64,000 nucleotides of DNA, taken from Thalassia testudinum (lineage: Eukaryota > Streptophyta > Magnoliopsida > Alismatales > Hydrocharitaceae). Shown piece after piece: positions 23,427 to 35,400 of the stretch. The stretch spans positions 39,556,001 through 39,620,000 of the forward strand of contig JAZHRO010000039.1 in assembly GCA_037157565.1 (NCBI GenBank). The letters run 5' to 3'. A model generated the notes under the pieces. The model did no database searches. It had not been told where the DNA came from and saw nothing but the letters and a program-made list of their open reading frames with translations. Every line of letters starts with the position of its first letter. Within the stretch, counting starts at the first letter, position 1. The position numbers and the translations under genes were made by a program.

Positions 23427-26400
23427 GGGGGAGGGGGGATAAGGCATGTCAGAGTATTGAGCCAAACCAATAGTAGATTATAAAAGATATCAAACCACAT
23501 AAACGGCATAGAGATTTCTGCAACCTTGGGAAGAAGCTACCTTCTTCATAAGCTCATATTTCGTTACTCCACCCGAGAAAGCAGCTCCTCCATCACCAAG
23601 GCCATGAAAGACAATGAGGTGTAGTAGCTGAGAGATTTGGGGGGTGTGTGGAGTGGGAGCAGGGAGGGGGGTCAGCATGCTAGTTATCTAGTTGTATTGA
23701 TGCACTCAACATGTAGAGTAAGTGGCAACAATTATCACCAGTCTGCTGCTAAAAAAGTGCGGATCTACACTGGAACTTTCAGTCACAAGGACCAGGAAAA
23801 ATGCCCTGAATTTGGCTCAATTGAAACTTCAGGGGGTTGCATTGAGAACCACCTAATTTTTCAAGAGGCAATTTGTATTTAACCCAAAACGCAATATTCT
23901 TATACTAGAATGTTCTGAAAAAATCCTCCCAATAAAAAAAAAAAATCTGAGAATAATATCTCAATACTATAGTGCCATAGAGTAAACAAGTTTCCTACAC
24001 ATGCTATTAAGATGTCAAACCAATGGAACTAGAAATCTCGCGGGGTCTCTTCTCCTATCTTTTGAGGAGGAGAATTGTCACTAGGGACTTCAGACCCTGA
24101 TGGTTACTTGATGGCAAGGTCTCTTGGATTCTTTGTAGCTCAAGCTTGGAAGATATGGACCACCTCTTCTTCTCTTGCTCTTTGCCAGAGAATGCTGGTT
24201 ACATACTGGGTTTTGGCCTTTGGAGTTTGATTCCAGCGAGGCCTTTTAGAAAAGAATCCGTAGAGATTCAATGGTGGACTTTTGATCAAATCAGGAGACC
24301 TTATATTCTGTTGTGGTGTAGAGCATAATGGAGTCATTTTTAGAACAGAGAGACCTGCAGATGGATGGGGTGGTCTATCATTTTTCACTCAATTTTGTAA
24401 TTTTTTGAAGCTCTAGCTTTCCCTACGAAACTCCAGCTTTCCCTACGAATGAATTCTTGGGAGAATCTCCCTTTTACTTTATGGGGAAAAAAAGGAATGA
24501 GTAAAGGTGATATCACTTTCTTTTTTTTACTGTTTCCCTTCAATTTCCTCCAATTCCAAGTGCATTTGACCCTAATGATGTGGACAACACGAGTATGGAA
24601 ACGTGTTACAACGTATTTTGCAATATGTGATCCCCACTCATGTTTCCGTTTAAAGAAAAAAGCAAAACACACCAGTTGAAAATCAAAATCAACCGGTTGA
24701 AAATAAAAATCCACTAGTTGAAAATCAAGTAAACCGACTCAAAATTAAAACACACTAGTTGAAAATGATTTTAAATCAGTTGAAAATCAAAATACACCGG
24801 TTGAAAATCAAACACACTAGTTATAAATGAAAATACACTAGTTTGTTTTTCCTTTCTATTAATGGTAAATGATTTTTCACTTAAAACATGATTTTCACCT
24901 ATAGGAAGTAATTTTTCACTTGGAAAGTTGTTTTTCATCAATAGAAAGTGGTTTCCACCAACGAAAAATTAGAATACACCGGTTGAAACCACCACTCTCA
25001 CTTCGTGCGTTGCAAAATGCATTGCAACGTGCGTTTGTTTACTTTTTAACTATGGACAATACAGTAGTTTATTGTACCGCTAGCATGCCAGCGAAATACC
25101 AGTGAAAAGCATTATTTTGATGGGTACCCACATTGAAAGGCCCCAGTTACACCTATTAGTGTGTTTCACAGCAAACTCACAATTTGCCGCAAAATGCCAA
25201 CCAATGCCCCACAAAATGATCACTTCATCAACATGCCAACAAGAATAGCACCACTTGCACAATCTCGTCATGTGGCTTCCCTACACCATGAGAGACCACC
25301 TCCCAACTCCAGCGCGACCTCATGTCTTGGAAGGGAGGAGAGAGAGCAACATAAGTGATGAGAGGAACATCACTAAGTGTTAGGGAGGGAGAACATCATC
25401 GATGGCGGTGGCAATGGAAAAGAGGAGGTGGTGGCAATGGATCTACGTTGTTGTCAGAGGGAGGGGGAAGGATTAGGGTTTGCTCTGCCAGAGGGAGGAG
25501 TTGGTCCCATCGATGGCTCATCTATACTATGCTTCTCAATGTATATGTTGTATAATATTATGTGTTTCCTATCAACAAAAGTTCTCTGTGAGTTTCTCTA
25601 TTTCTATTGATTTCTTATTTGAAATTGTCATTGTTGTGCATTTATTCTATAATATCTTGCAATTTGCTTTGATGCCTTTGATGGTGTAACTAATTGATTC
25701 CTATTGGTTTTTCTCTCTACATGGTACAAGTGAAAGGTTGCCCATAGAAAATTCAAACTTTGTCGATTGACGTGTGATTTAGAAACTAATTTTGTTTATG
25801 ACAATTGTAGCACACATTTCTTTTGTTGAGTCTTTGTAATTTTTATTTATTTGATGTCCTTAGAACTTTTCAAGTTTACATTTTAGATCTTCTTAAAAAA
25901 ATAATAAAAATAAAAATAAAAAGTCAAGTTATAGTTTAAGAAACCTATCATTCCTTGTTTCTATTTTTGTCTAACAATAAGACCAGGATTTCATTTTTAT
26001 TGCTTTTCCCTTTTTCTACGTAGCCATCTATCTATAAAAGGAACAAAGCTCTCTTTTTTCTTGCACGGAATTGGTGTTTGGTTATAACTCATGTAAATTA
26101 TGAACTTGAATATCATTGAGTCGTGATATATATAATAGGAAGAGAACTGTAAAGAAAAATTAACAAGGAGATACCACCATTCCTTTAACAAATTCAAGGT
26201 ATCCAATTCCTTTTTTTCCTTTTAACCGCCCAACTCTCTCATCCCTTCCTAGTGTAACTGCCCCTCCCATTGCAAACCCTTTAAGCAAATGTGACTGTGG
26301 AGCTAAATAAAATGCATTAGTCTCCAAAAAAAAATCCTAACCCCTCTTTTACATAAAAGAGGATTGAGCAAATTATAAGTATCCTACAAGAAATTAGAAA

Positions 26401-29400
26401 TATCAAATAGATCCCTATACCTCAACACTCCCCCTCAAGTTGGAGTGCATATGTCTATGAAACCCAACTTGCTACTAAGAACATAAGGGCACTTCTTCAA
26501 CAGTTTGGTGGGAATATCTGACTGAAGCTCCTCTGAAGATATGTATGGGGCACTTATTTTTCTTTCTAAGACTGCATCCCATATAAAATGACAATCAACC
26601 TCAATATGTTTGATCCTTTCATGGAAAACCGGATTTGATACAATGTAGGTAGTTGATTTATTGTCATAGTAAAGCGGGACAGGCATTCAACCTTTATCCC
26701 CAAGTCCTGCAAAAAACTAACCATCCACATAATCTCACAAGTTGCCTGGGCCATCAATCTGTACCCTGCTTCTACACTGGAGCGAGCCACTACATTCTAC
26801 TTCTTGCTCCTCCAAGAAACTAGGTTACCTCTCAGATATACAGTAAAACCTGATGTTGATCGTCTATCCTCTACAGATCTCGCATAGTCAGCATTTGAAT
26901 ACACCAGAAGATCAAGAGATCCACTCTCTATGTAGTATAAACCTCTACCTAGAGTGCCCTTGAGATAGCTTAGAATGAGACAAACCTCTCGCCAATGACT
27001 ATATCGTGGATTCTGCATAAATTGGCTGGCTCTACTAATAGCAAAACTGATATCAAGTCGTGTAATGATGAGATATAACAAGCGAACAATAGTACTAGGT
27101 ATCAAGTAACATCCTTAAACAATGGGTCATTTTCATTTGCGCTGTGACCAGATTGTGGCTCTACTCGTATCCCAAATGGCTTGAATCCAAGTAACCCAGC
27201 CTCCTCACGAATCTGTAAAATATATTGTCTCTGAGATAAAGATAAGCAGGTCCCCTAGTGGATGGCTTGAATCCCCAAGAAGTACCACAAGTCACCTAAG
27301 TCCTTGGTAACAAAAGTAGACTGTAGAAACACCTTCGTCTGCACTATCCCATCTGCATCATCACCAATCAAGATCATGTCTCCACACAAACAGCCAAATA
27401 ACTCTCAAGATACCACCATGCTCTATCCTCCTGATAACTAGTAGACCAATGAAATCATATCTTCCTGATCTCTCAATTGAGCATCTCAAGCCAGATTCGT
27501 GGACTCTGTTTTAAACCATAAATAGTCTTCTATAAGCGGCACACAAGCTCCCCCTGAACATCATATCTTGGTGGTTGTCTCATGTGCACTCCTCAGCTAG
27601 ATCTCCATATAAAAAAGTATTTTTAATATCAAGCTAGTATAAAGGCCACTTCTAAATCACTGTCACAGAGAGAATAATCCTGATGGAGGTAATGCAAGCA
27701 ACAGGTGAAAAGTGTCAAGATAATCCACTCCATATATTTGCGTGAATCCCTTGACAACCAGTCTGACCTTGTATCTATCAATTGTCCCATCAGATCGATA
27801 CTTTATGGTATACACCCAACGGCAGCCAACAATGGTAACATCTCTAGGACATGGCACAAGGTCCCATGTCTCTCTGGACTGTAAAGCCAACATCTCCTCA
27901 TCCATAGCAGCTCTCCACCTGGGATCTTGAAAGGCCTAGGTAAACTCTCTTAAGACAATGTCACAACAACAATGGTAATCACTAAGGCAAACTATTTGTC
28001 CTCCAAATGGGAAATCGCAGTATACTAGGACATGGGATGAAGAATACATATGATAGTAGGTCTCCTCCACATAGGCTCCTCATCCCCATCTGAGTCACTC
28101 CTATCTGAGGAGGCAGGATGTTGTATAAGTTCATCTCCCTAGAAACTATTTAACTGTAATCTCCTGTGATAGAACTATGTCTCCTATATGGTAGCCTCTA
28201 TCGACGACCCTTCTTCTGAGAAGCAGGGAATCTTTTCAAAGAAGGTCATGTCAACGGTAACAACATATCTTCTACCGATAAGTCTAATTTATTGGACATT
28301 AGTTTGGCCTAAGGTTGCTAGATTTCATAAGGTATGTATTTATTGTGCATAATTATGCGATAAGTACAAGTGCTTCATTTTAGCTTTAATTGCATTCCGT
28401 TGCACTTTTCATTTGCATATTATGAATAAAAAATCAAATATCTGGATTCTCAGTTAGAATCAATGATAAGTCACAATTTTGTTGTAGGAGTATTTTGGAA
28501 AGAAGAGGAGGTGCCAGTGGCAAATAAATTCGAGCAGGCTAGAATGAGAATACAAGACTTAGCCGGACATGATCATAATTATTCTTTATCAAATATCTCC
28601 ATGCAAGGAAGACCCCACATCCAGCTTCCACATGCAGTGACAACCCAGTAGAGCTGGCCTTCCTCCTTTGGATGCAACTAAATGTACCAAGGGAATTTGA
28701 AATCCCTTGATCTTGGCCATTGATCAAGGGGTCTCCAACTCAACCATTAGCCATATTTGCTCCATGAGGAATGGAGAATCTAGGAGGATAAAAACCTCCC
28801 CATCTGCTCGGGAGAAGGGAGGCCACCACCCACGACCACCTCTACTATGTTGATCACCATCACTACAGGCCTCATACAGCGTGCATCAGCTCCCACCACC
28901 ATGGGCAAGCGGGGTGAAAGACTTGCAGCACCAACAAGTAGCTTTGCAACCACCACCGACCCACAAACAGCCTCCAACCATGACAGAGATCACAAACTCT
29001 TACCACACTCCATCAACCATCACCACCACGCCCCTTCATCCTCTTCTTTATTCTTCTTCATTTTCCTCTTCTTCTTTCTCCCCTATTTCACCCTCCGTAT
29101 AAACCCATCATCGCCACCTTCAACATGGCCTCAAACCATCACCTCTAGCAACCTGCTCTTGACGTGGTCGCTACCGACGTCCTCCCCTTGGCACCACCGA
29201 TGCCTGCATTGTCGCCATCACCGCCGACCACCCTCCACAGCCACCAACCACACCCAACATTGACGGGCGTTTGGTGCCCTGTCAGCCCACCTTCAGCCAT
29301 CTTGACGTATGCCGCTACCACCATCGTCTCGCCACCCTCCACCAAACCCACTACCGTCCACCGTGTCATCAGTCGTGGCCTCCACGCACGAGGATCATTC

Positions 29401-32400
29401 CCTTCAATCCCCTATTTTGAAATAATGCACATGGGTATTAAGTGCAATGACATGGTTGAGAAAATCATTGTGAACATCGATTTTTAATTTATTATATTAT
29501 ATTGTGCTTTTTTACTCTCGCCCTCTCCCTTTCTCTATTTCTCTCGCACTCTCATTCCCTCTCTCTTTTACAGCTACACTCCCCCTCTCATTTATTTCTT
29601 ATGGAAAATAATTCCTTCATTATCTATGTAGGGCTTAATATGCAGGGTAATAACTTGTGAGTTTTATTCGATCCATTCCTCCCTATGGATACGATACTAT
29701 CTCTATAAGTGGTTTGATTTGGTTTTTTTTTTTTTTTTTGAAAAATCAAAGGGTGGTTATCCAAGTGATAACCACCCAAAATATTCCATTCCAAAAATTT
29801 AGGTTACATTATATATTACAAATCCGATCTCCAGAACTCCACCAGGGAGGAAATCGAAGAAACAAAATTCTCAACATAAGGCCTCTCTCCACTGAAAAAC
29901 ACCCCATTCCTCCCTAGCCACACCCCCCACAAGACCGCCAAAACCTTTGCTCTATCCCTCTTGGATCTAAAGGTGATCCCTCCATCACAGGTGTTACCTT
30001 TGCAAAATGAGGACCAGAAGGCAACCACATCCAGATGGGTGATCCAGTCGATCCACATCCTCCGCCAGACCTATACCACAAAAGGACATAGAAAAAAGAG
30101 GTACTGGATGTCATCATCAACTCCAGCACAAAGAGGACAATTGAGGTCTTCTATCTGGCTCCATCTCATTCTCCATCGTTTCGTCATGATTCTCCCCCTT
30201 TTCACCAACCAGGCGAAAATTTTCACCTTCAAAGGACACTCCGCCATCCATAACAATCTGCAGTCCTGGAAGAAATCGATCCAAGCTGACCGTGTCACTC
30301 CCCAACCTGCGGAAGACCTTTGCCACCGAAAACTCTCCTTCTAAGAGAAAGCATCATGGCCATCCTCCGATGTCCAACCTTCCAATTCCTGCAATTGCTG
30401 GAATTCCTCACACCTCTAGTCTGAAAGGCCCCTTCGAAAAGCTAGACACTAAGCTCCATCGCAAAAATCTCCCACCATGGCCGATGAGTCCACAACACTC
30501 CCAAGAAGGCAGGGGAACCTGTCTCCAAGGGTACAGCCATCCTCCTGCCATTCGTCCTGCCAGAAATGAAAACCATCCCCCTCCCCCAACGTAGGGGAGA
30601 AGAAATCACGCACCTTCCCTGCCATCGTTGCCAAACCTCTAAGAAAGTGAGAGGATCCTGAAGGAGGGGAAACCAGCAGCCCCTATGACAGGAAGGGGCC
30701 GTAACACCATCGCATAACATTACCGAAAATCCCCTGCTCCTATCCCATTAACCTGGCAATCCACTTCGTGAGGAGGTTGATGTTCACCTTGCCCACATCC
30801 CTAACCCCCAGACCCCCTTCCTACACCGGTCTACACACCTCCGCCCAAGCCACCAACCTCGCTCCCCTACCTGCCGGCCTTACATTAGCCCAGAAAAAAT
30901 CCCTTATCAATCCCAATATCTTCTCAATCTGGCGCGGTAATCTAAAGACCAAGAGGAAATACGACGGGATGGACGCCAGAACCGCCTTCACCAATGTCAG
31001 CCTACCACCTCTAGAAAGGAGCCTGGAGGACCACCCCACCAGCCTCCCCTCCATCCTCTCCAGCAGAGGGAGCCAATCCTATATCCTGAGACTCCAATCT
31101 GATAAAGGAAGTCCAAGATACACCAACGACAAGGAGCCTAACTCTGTCCCCAAAGCATCGCCGACCCTCTCTGCCTCTGCCACCAACAAGTTAAAAGGGA
31201 AAAAAGTTGACTTCTGATAGCTCACCTGCAGCCCCGACACCCCACCAAAAAGCTCCAGGAGGATTCTCATCCTTCTAGCCTCCAAACCTATAGCCTCGAC
31301 CAAAAATAATGTATCATCAACATACACACTATCTCCCTGCCCTCACTAGCCATAAATCCCCTAATTAGATCCCTAGCACAGGCCCTATGTGCTGCCTGCG
31401 CTAGAGCATCTGCCAGAAGTACAAACAACATAGGTGCAAGGGGGCAACCCTGTCTGACTCCCCTCCTAGGTTGTATCCATCCTCCTGGTGGGTTCCCATT
31501 GATCAAGACTAAAAAGGATGTCGTTACACGCCTCTTCATCCAATCAATCCAGATCATGGGAAAACCTCTCCTCAACAAGGAAGCCCATAGAAAATTCCAT
31601 TGTACCGAGTCGTAAGCCTTGCTGAAGTTCACCTTCCACAGAAAGGCCCATTTCTTCTCCCTCCTTCAAGAGGCCAACACCTCCAAAGCAACCACAAAAC
31701 CATCCAAGATTCCTCTCCTTGGAATGAAAGCCATCTGTACAAGGGAAATCAAGACACCAAGAAGATCCTTTAACCTGTTGGCCAAGACCTTAGCCACAAT
31801 AAGGTAAACAGCGTTTGACAATGTAATCGGTCTGAAATCCTGGATCGCTTCCGCCCCTTCTTAGGCAGCAGAAACAAATAATATTTATTCCATTTATCGA
31901 ACCCCCTGTTGTTCCCAGCTGCGAACTCCTCCATCATCTACATCACATCTGCCTCCACCAAGGGCCAAAATTCCCTGAAAAAGAACATAGGGAAACCATC
32001 CGAGCCAAAACATCCTTCCGCATTCAGGCTCCAAACCGCCTGTCTCACCTCATCCTCCAAGAAGGCAGAGTGAGTCTCTTCACCTGAGTCTCTGTGACAC
32101 ACTGTACATCCTCCCCGCTCAACTTCCAGCACCCCCTGACATGCCTCCTAGTGAAATCTATGAAGTAATCTGCTGCTGCCCAACCCAAATCCTCCCTACC
32201 TGAGAAGGTCTCCCCATGTACCATCATCTTCTCTATCCAGTTTCTCCTAGCAGAAGCCATTTGGTGGAAGAATCTGGTATTAGAGTCGCCTTCCTTCAAT
32301 CATCTCTGCCTCGACTGTCTTCCATTCCACTTCTACCTTTCTGTCCTCCTCCTACACCATACGTGCCATTCTTTCCCGGATCTCCCTATCCTCTGGCGAG

Positions 32401-35400
32401 ATAGGGGCTTGCTCCTCTTTCATGTCAATCCTGGTAATCTCTATCAAATCTTCCTCCTTCCTACCCCTCCTGGACACCTTGAAGTGATTTGATTTGTTGA
32501 GATGCATGTTTTGATTTAGCTAAGGTTCATGTTCGTAGATTAATCATCACATGCTTATTTCTTTGATCACAAGTTTTCCACCACGCCAAAAATACTACGA
32601 CATATCAATTTATTGTTATTTTGTTAAAAGCAAAAATCCATTTGATCATCGGCAACGGGCCAAATAAATTCACAAATACATTTTCCATTGTTCACATTGA
32701 TTTGTTTTTTAGGTTATTTTATCTCTTATACATATTTGTATTTTGGTGCAAGGAACGTCACTCTTGGAGAAGGAGCAACGCATCAACATCATCTTGGTGG
32801 GCCCTGATTCATCTTGGAGGACGAGAGCATCTGGAGGATCAAGAAAACTCGGAGGCACCCCTAAGAGGACTTCTCATATTTTCCTATTTTCATTAAATTA
32901 GATTTTAGAGTAGACATTAAACTCTTTAGGTTTGTTGATATACTCTCCCTGTCACTTTTATTTCTCTTTTTTGTATCTCTAGTTTAGTTTCTACATGGAC
33001 TTATGTTGATATTTGGCCAAGACCCCTCCTTATTTAAAGGTGTTGGGCTCTTTTAGAATTAACAAGACTTATTTTTCCTTTGAAACTTGGTATCAAAGCC
33101 AAGTTTAACCTAACTACACCCTCTTCTCCTCTTCATCACCGATAGCTTCAACTCCACCGTTGGCCACTACAGTGTCGCCTAGGGTTGCGCTGCACCCAGC
33201 AAGGCCTCTACGACCCAGCAAGGCTCCTTTCCGACCTCACTCCCACGTCGCCCAGGTCTCCTTCGACCAGCAGCTTCGCCTAGCAATGTCGCCCAAGTCT
33301 CCTTCCGGCTCCTCTCGCCGGTTGTTGGTGCAATGTCGCCAGCAACACCCCCTAGGTGTTATTGTGACCCTTGTTCTGCCCAACTGCATCCAAGGAGCTG
33401 CGACCCTCAGAGAGAAACCCCATTAAAGAACTCTCAAGCACCATGTCAACCTCTGTGCGAGGTCGCACCCCCAAGCAAACCTCCAATGCAGGGGGTGTGG
33501 GAGGAGAGGGAAGCACCATCGGAATGAAAGAAGAAAGCTTCTTCCTCGAGAAATCCCATCTCCTATGCCCAATGCCCCTACAAGCCATGTAGACGACTGG
33601 GTCCCTGCACTCTGCCGCCTCATGGCCTCGGAAGTTGTAGCAAACAATATCTCAGAGAGACAACGAAGAAACCCCCCCCCCCCCCCCCCCCTCCATCCTA
33701 CCACCTCCCCTAATCTCCCCTGTTGCACCCTCCTTCGACACTCCACCTGGGTCCATGCACCCCCATCCTCACTACTCATCCTCCCCTCCAAGTGAGCACG
33801 TAGACGGTAGAGATAGAGGGAGATTTGTGTGTGTTGGATTACCTATAAAAGGCCTATGTATCCCCTAGTTTATCCTTGAGAAGAATTCAAAAGTACTAAG
33901 CCCATAAGGCAAGGATCACGCACTACTATTGTGGAGTCGATTGCGAGAATCAGCAGCACCGCCGACTGGCATGAATCACTAGAATCATGAGGGTGTTGTT
34001 CCAGCAATGGAGGCATTGTTCCAACCAATGGAGACCAGAAGAAGCAGCAACGAAGTAGATCATCAAACAAGAAGGCGATGGCAATGCTCAGTGGCGCGAT
34101 ACGCATGGTGAATATCTAACCTTTTGCATCACACCCCAGATTTGGCAGTTATGGCAACAACAATGGAGGCACACTCATGTCGATCAAGGCAACGGCGAGC
34201 TCGATAATGAAGGTAGTGTCAATCTCAGGCGAGATTGGATGAGATTGGCTGGATTGGAGATGGCAGCGAAGAAAACGACGTTGATGGAAGTACAGCAAAG
34301 CCGACGGCACCGAACGTGAGTTCTGGGTTCTTTTAAACCTTAAAGAGATATTTTGAGTTTTTACATCTTTTGCCCCTTAATTTCCTTTTATATCTTTAAC
34401 ACTTAGCATTGCAAAAAAAAAAAGGCCAAGAATGAAATTAAAAAAAGGGAAAAAAAAGAAAAAAACAAAAAAGAGAAGAAAGAAAAATATATAGAGACAG
34501 GAAAAAAAAAAGGAAAGAAAAAAAAGAAAGAAAGAAAAGAAAGAAATGGTGATGATGACAAGAGAGGAGAAGTTCTTCTCATTGATTTCTTCTCTATCTT
34601 ATTTCTTCCACATGAGTATGAGATATGGGGCGGGGGGGGGGGCGGTGAGCCTTCTTTGTCTACCCCATACAAGACCCCTTTTTCTTTAAGATCCACACAT
34701 AAGAGAAACTCACTTTATCTTTTAGTCCCTAAATGAGAGGATCACTTTCTCGGTCTCCAGAAAAGATAACTCTTTCTTTGAGTTTCTGTGTAGGAGAGGC
34801 CCAGTCACTTGATCTCCATGAGAGACCCTATTAGAGTCTTCAAAATGGGCGACACAGGCACCAAAGCTAGCTTCAACAATTCATCTCCAAACTCTAACAT
34901 ACACCTGCCTACAAACAAGAACAAGGATGTAGGGAAGCCAGTGACCTGGTAGCATAAGTTGAAGTCACTTTGAGTGTTGTGTTTTTTTGCTTTGTAGAGT
35001 GAAGATTTCTTTTGTACAAGCTGAGCATGCCATGTTACAACTTGAGGGAAAGTGTTGAGAGATTAGTTCTTGTGAGCTATTTAGTCCCATATTATGTAAT
35101 GTGGGTTTGTGTATGTGTTGGGTTGCCTATAAAAGACCCATGTATCCCCCAATTTATCCTTGAGAAGCATACAAAGATACTATACCCATAGGGGCACTTC
35201 TCCCATGATTTTCTCCCCGCTCTTCGTAAATAAAGTTTCCACGTAAACTCAAGTATTCTTGATTAATTATGCTTTGATATTAACATTCGTTATTATTTTA
35301 CTCTATTTATTTCTTAACAGCCCACAAAAAGGATTTGTTCTGCATCACTACTGATAAATATCTTGAGAAACAAAAATTTCACCAGCGATTGCTAAAGGTC

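Larger units (their letters stand above)
29725..32481 (-). mobile_element. LINE-3: 5'-truncated L1-type element
   Basis: A 17-18-bp imperfect target duplication flanks it: AAGTGGTTTGATTTGGTT at 29707-29724 and AAGTGATTTGATTTGTT at 32482-32498. The poly(T) at 29721-29739 marks the 3' end. ORF2 pieces run from about 32300 ([20 protein letters not shown]) through RT to the terminal zf-RVT, but the endonuclease and ORF1 are absent. It has the same orientation as PDX3. Confidence 0.88.

Noticed and set aside
28847..29487. Possible secreted proline/histidine-rich protein
   Set aside because: Composition-driven frames in CAC/CCA-rich DNA inside an intron, with no signal peptide and no start context.
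33350..33800. A host gene at the C-run
   Set aside because: Frames on both strands are open only because of the C/G-rich stretch; at most a LINE ORF1 fragment, listed with low confidence.
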